Positions 7,116-11,341 of a DNA stretch of 11,341 nt are shown here, piece by piece. The position numbers were made by a program, and so were the translations under genes. Numbering within the stretch: the first letter of the stretch is position 1; each line of letters opens with the position of its first letter. Below the pieces are notes generated by a model. That model had not been told where the DNA came from and made no database searches. It was given only the letters and a program-made list of their open reading frames with translations. The stretch is from Xylaria sp. FL1777 (taxonomy: Eukaryota; Ascomycota; Sordariomycetes; Xylariales; Xylariaceae), in contig MU401055.1 in NCBI GenBank assembly GCA_022578965.1, forward strand, positions 1 through 11,341, in the 5' to 3' direction.

Positions 7116-9684
7116 TTATAAAAGCAATAACTTAAATAAAAAATTTAATTTTGTATGCTAACAATAAGTTATAACAAACATATAAAAATACTAGCATTGC
7201 AATTGTAATTAAAGCTATAATTTTTGTTGGTTTTTAAAGGAATAGCTTTTATTGCAAACTGCAATTAATAATTAGTTAAAGCTATAAATGCGTAAAATAG
7301 TTAACGTATTAAAAAACCCCGAAATTTAACAGCGTTTCTAAAAAGCTAGTATTTAAATAAAATTCAAAAAAAACAATATAAGTTATAATATTGCTAACAT
7401 TTTTGCATTTCAAAACAAGCTTTTTATTTTATTTAAACAACTAGCCTTTACTAAATTTAATTTTAAAGCATTTAAAGCTTTTAATAAAAAGCTTTACTAA
7501 GTTAAAAATGTTTATAATACATAATAAATCAAAAGGTTATTTTGTTTTTTTTAGTTTTAAATTTAAAACGCATTTTTACGTTTTGCTGCCTTTTTTTTAA
7601 GTATTCTTACGAATTAGCAAACTAAGCATAAATTTTATAATGCAACTAAAGCTAATATGCTATTTTTTTATATTATTAAAGCATATATAATTATAGTTTT
7701 ATTATTAAATGCATATATATCTTTAATAAACAATTTTTTATAGCAATTTATTAGCATTTATTTTTATAGTAATAAAACATAAACTTAAGTAATTAATACT
7801 TTTGTTTAATTTAAAGTATATATTAGCTATAAGTTTGTTTTAAAATAGCTAAATAAAATAGCTAAACAAAGTTGCATATATAATAGCTAATTAGCTAATG
7901 TTTTAATACTTAAATTAATAAATATATAGCTTAACTTAAAGCGTATTACTTATAACTTAAGTGTTATATTTATATATAATAATTTTAACTTTAAAAATAG
8001 TATTTAAAATTTTAATATAAGTTATAAAAATATTATGCAAAATTTAATTAATTGTTTTATAGTTATTAGTTTAAACATGCTTAGCTTATTTATATAGTTA
8101 TAATAATATACTACTATTTCTTTTAAAAAAAAATAGCTTTTTTTTTATTTAATGCTAACTTTAGCTTGTATAAATAAAGCAATTAATTATTTATTAGTTT
8201 ATGCTATTTGTTCTTTATTTAAATTATTATATTTAAAAAAGTTTGTTTTATTTTTAAATATTGTATAACTGCAAAATAACGTTAGCTATATTCTATAAAC
8301 TCTTGCTATTTATAAAAACGAAAAAAAAATATCTAAAGTATATTAAGTTTACAATACTTTATTTTGCACTATTTTAAATTATTAAAACTATAATAAACAA
8401 TTTATAATAATACATAAAGATTAAAAAACTACATTTTTTATTTAAGCTATAATAGCTATTTAAATAAAAGCAAGCAATATATATAACTATAAATAATAAA
8501 TGCTTTTTATACTAGCTTTTTTTTATATTGCGCTAAATTTTATTTAATTAATTTTTTAGACTTTTTAAAATCTTTTTGTAAAACATAACGTATAATTTTT
8601 TAACTGCAAGCAGCATATTAAAAAAAATAAAGTTTAGTATTATTAAGCCTTACTATTACTATATAATAGGTTTTATGCTTATATTTTAGCGTTTTTAATT
8701 TATAACTTAGTTAAATTTAGTATATTATTCTTTAATAAAGTCTAACTAAACTATATTTAAACAACATTAAAAAGCATAAATTTTATATTATTTAAGCAAA
8801 AAATTGCAGCTTTATAGTTTTAATAGTTAAAATATGCAAGTTAAACAAAAAAATATACTTAAAACAAAAGCAAATTAATTAACATTAAGTTCTAAAGCTA
8901 TTATTAATACATAAGTATTATAAAATATTTACTTATAATAACTATAGCAGTTTAGCTTAGCAATTATAAAGTATTACATTAAATTATTTTTTACTTTTTT
9001 ATTTTTTTTTATAAAGAAAAGTTTAATAACTATAAACTAAAAATGTTATATTTTGCTTAATTATTTTATTTTAATGTTATAAAACTAGAACTTGCAACAA
9101 AAATACTGCAGTTAAGCTTTATTTAGTATATTATAGCTAAAAGCAAATAAAAAGCTATTAATTTAGCTTTAAAGCATATTAATAGTACTTTTATAATTAA
9201 TATAAAAAATAACAAAAACTTTACGCAAAATATTTTTATTATATTTAATTAATTAGCTATTATAAGCTTTTATACTGTTTTAATTTATAGTAATATAAAA
9301 TAGTTCTTTTAAACATATTAAAATAAGCAGCATACTTTTTTTTTTATTAACTAAAATGTTATTAAATATGCTTATAAAATATATATTAATAGCAATACTA
9401 AAAAACATATTAATAGCTATACTACGTTATATAATTTTTTTAATACGCTAGATTTATTAATAAAAAAAAGCAATAACTTGCTAATACTAAAATTAATAAG
9501 TTTAACACTAAGGTTGTTTAACTAACTAAAGTTTTAATATAGCAAAACATATTAAGTTTAGCTAATAAAAATAAGCTATTTATTAAAAGTAATAAAGAAT
9601 AGTAGCTATATACTTTTAATTATAAAAAAGCAAAAAAAAAAAAAGAAAAACTAAAAAACTATAGCTAAATATAAATTAACGTAG
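7116..9684. other. AT-rich DNA without recognisable genes
   Basis: Nothing supportable was found on either strand. A short, less mutated patch near 7313-7336 (AAAAAACCCCGAAATTTAACAGCG) holds the only CCCC I noticed. From about 7600 on, the sequence returns to the same purine-preceded-C pattern as bases 1-2589. Confidence 0.65.
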
Positions 9685-9912
9685 AATATTATATATGTTT
9701 TATTTTCTTTGCTTTTTTTTAGCTTTTTAAAACTACTATTTGCTAACAATTCTTTATTATGCTTTAGTAGTTTAAATTATATTAGTAAATCTATAGCTAG
9801 CAATATATTTATATATATAAAAAAAGCACTTAAAAATAATATAACTATAGTTAGTTTTGCTAAAAACAATAAAACAAAAGTTATAGCTACTACTAAGCGT
9901 AAAGCTAATTAG
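9685..9912 (+). pseudogene. Open frame of 75 codons, possible eroded coding end
   Basis: The frame is open from 9685 (after TAG at 9682-9684) to TAG at 9910-9912. It lacks an ATG; the first alternative start is TTG at 9709. The first half is hydrophobic (LLFFSFLKLLFANN). The second half turns basic and ends KTKVIATTKRKAN. A lysine-rich end after a eroded body would suit a transposon protein, but no motif identifies it. Open frames of this size are within chance at this base composition. I regard it as a remnant at best. Confidence 0.17.
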
Positions 9913-11341
9913 CTTAACTATATATTAAGCGTTTAACAAATATTTAACTGCTGCTTTGTTTACATTTTTAGTATTAATTTTAAGGTTAAACAAAGTATAT
10001 TTTTAGTAATATTTTTAATTTGTGCTTTGTTTGCAAAATGCTTAGCATACTTATTAAAAGCATGCTAATATATTATAAAAAGCTTAGCATATAAAATATA
10101 GCTATATTTTTTTTATTTATTTTATTTAAATATTTTTATAGCATTATAAACTAAAAAAAACATAATATTTATATTAATTATTTTATTAAATATAGCAGCA
10201 ATATACTATTAAACTTTTTTTAGCATAAAATATTTTGCTATACTATTAATAACAAAGTTTAAGTATTAGTATAAATTTGCAAAGTGTTTTATGTAAAATT
10301 TCTAAAGCTTTTGCTATAAAAACTAAAAAATAATCTTTTTTTAAAGCGCAAACTGCTAGCATATTTTTAGCAATAATTTTAATAGTTAGCTAAAGTTATA
10401 ATAACATAAGTTATAGCACACTTTTTATTATATATTTTTTTGCTTTTTAATATTTTTATTATTTAGCTACTATAAAAACTATAAAGTATACTTTTTAAAG
10501 CATTTCGTATTTATAAACTTATATATATTTAGCTAAATAGCTTATAGTTTATTTTTAAACTTTAGTTTAGCTTTAGTTTATTTAGCAAGCTTAACTAGCT
10601 TAAACTATTTTAGTTTAAAATTAATTATTAAACTATTTTTATTTTTAAGCTTATTAATTATAATTAATTAGTAGTTTAATAGCACAAACTATATATAGCT
10701 AAACGTTAAGCTTTTTAACGCACTATTACTTATATTTATTATAAAGTATAAATTATTTCGATTGTTTTTTAGTAGCTTTTTTTTACGCTTTAGTTTAAAA
10801 AGCTTAACTTTTTGCGCTTTTAATAAATTAAAATACTAATAAAAAACAAAAAAAAATGCTGTTTTTTATATTATACTATTTTAAATAGCTTAGCTAAACT
10901 TTTGCAATAAGTTTAAAAGGTTTTTAAAAGCAATAAAACTAAACTAAATAATATATGTTATGTTATAAATATTTATTTTTATTTTAAAAGCTATAATAGC
11001 AAGCATAATTTAATAAAAAAAGTCTAGCTTTATAAACTTGTTATATAATTGCTATTAGTTATTAAAACATATATTTACATTATATTTTTAAATAAAATGC
11101 TTTATTTTAATTAAAGTAAACTTTAATTTTTAAAGCTATATTATTAAAAAATAATGTATAGCAATAAACTTTTTTTTGCTATTTATAAAAACAATAGTTT
11201 TAAAGATTAAGTATGCTATATTATATTATATTTTGCTAATTAAAAAACTTAATTATTAGTAATTTTTTATAATAGTACTTTTTTTTATAAAATAAACAAT
11301 AAAAAATATATTAAGCTAATTAATTAAAGCATAAATAAATT
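9913..11341. other. AT-rich DNA without recognisable genes
   Basis: No gene, RNA or ordered repeat was found. The stretch has the same dinucleotide pattern as the left flank, with isolated AGC/GCT and ACT/AGT motifs and long T and A runs. Small near-palindromes such as TTAGCTTAGCTAA-type sequences are expected by chance where GC steps are almost always AGCT, AGCA or TGCT. Confidence 0.65.

Noticed and set aside
6652..7131. A second minus-strand frame that reads smoothly if every stop is taken as glutamine
   Set aside because: It has 16 stops in about 160 codons, which is the chance rate for this composition. The apparent coherence comes from the substitution itself.
1..11341. Mitochondrial or plastid genome, or an AT-rich bacterial symbiont
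   Set aside because: No tRNA, rRNA, respiratory or ribosomal protein gene is visible in 11 kb. Organelle and symbiont genomes of this AT content are gene-dense.

Overview
The window is extremely AT-rich eukaryotic DNA with no intact gene that I can support. The best fit is an AT-rich, mutation-degraded compartment of a filamentous fungus genome, of the RIP-like (repeat-induced point mutation) kind. Three things point there. Guanine and cytosine survive only in a few neighbour contexts. Repeat copies in the window differ from one another almost only by C/T or G/A transitions. The few GC-richer islands coincide with repeat structures typical of dead transposons. In a hand count of bases 601-1140 (35 C, 20 G), (CpA+TpG)/(ApC+GpT) is about 0.52, in the range normally read as RIP. 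However, the dominant signature is loss of C after a pyrimidine, which is not the textbook CpA rule. Intergenic DNA of another very AT-rich eukaryote (for example an anaerobic gut fungus) cannot be excluded from the sequence alone.

Layout. Bases 1-2589 are featureless AT-rich DNA. Bases 2590-3214 form a compact MITE-like element with 22-24 bp terminal inverted repeats, three 21-bp direct repeats near the left end and a 52-bp tandem hairpin array near the right end. Bases 3215-6460 are a less saturated block. It holds a strongly T-over-A biased stretch (3541-4010), two long open frames on the plus strand (4392-4827), a possible degraded minus-strand coding remnant (5139-5710), a run of 27 A (5864-5890) and a hexamer-periodic tract (6187-6468). 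Bases 6464-6640 are a second cluster of palindromes of the AGTCCGGACT/TTAGTTCGAACTAA type. It contains an inverted copy of a 26-bp motif from the first element. Bases 6641-7340 keep somewhat more G and C and one open minus-strand frame of 65 codons. Bases 7341-11341 are again AT-rich DNA with little beyond one 75-codon open frame (9685-9912).

The parts do not form a working gene system. The most economical reading is a nest of old DNA transposons and their non-autonomous relatives, whose ends survive as palindromic repeats and whose genes have been eroded by directional C-to-T mutation. Coding calls are therefore low confidence: at this composition roughly one codon in ten or eleven is a stop by chance, so open frames of 65-90 codons are near what chance can give in a window this size.
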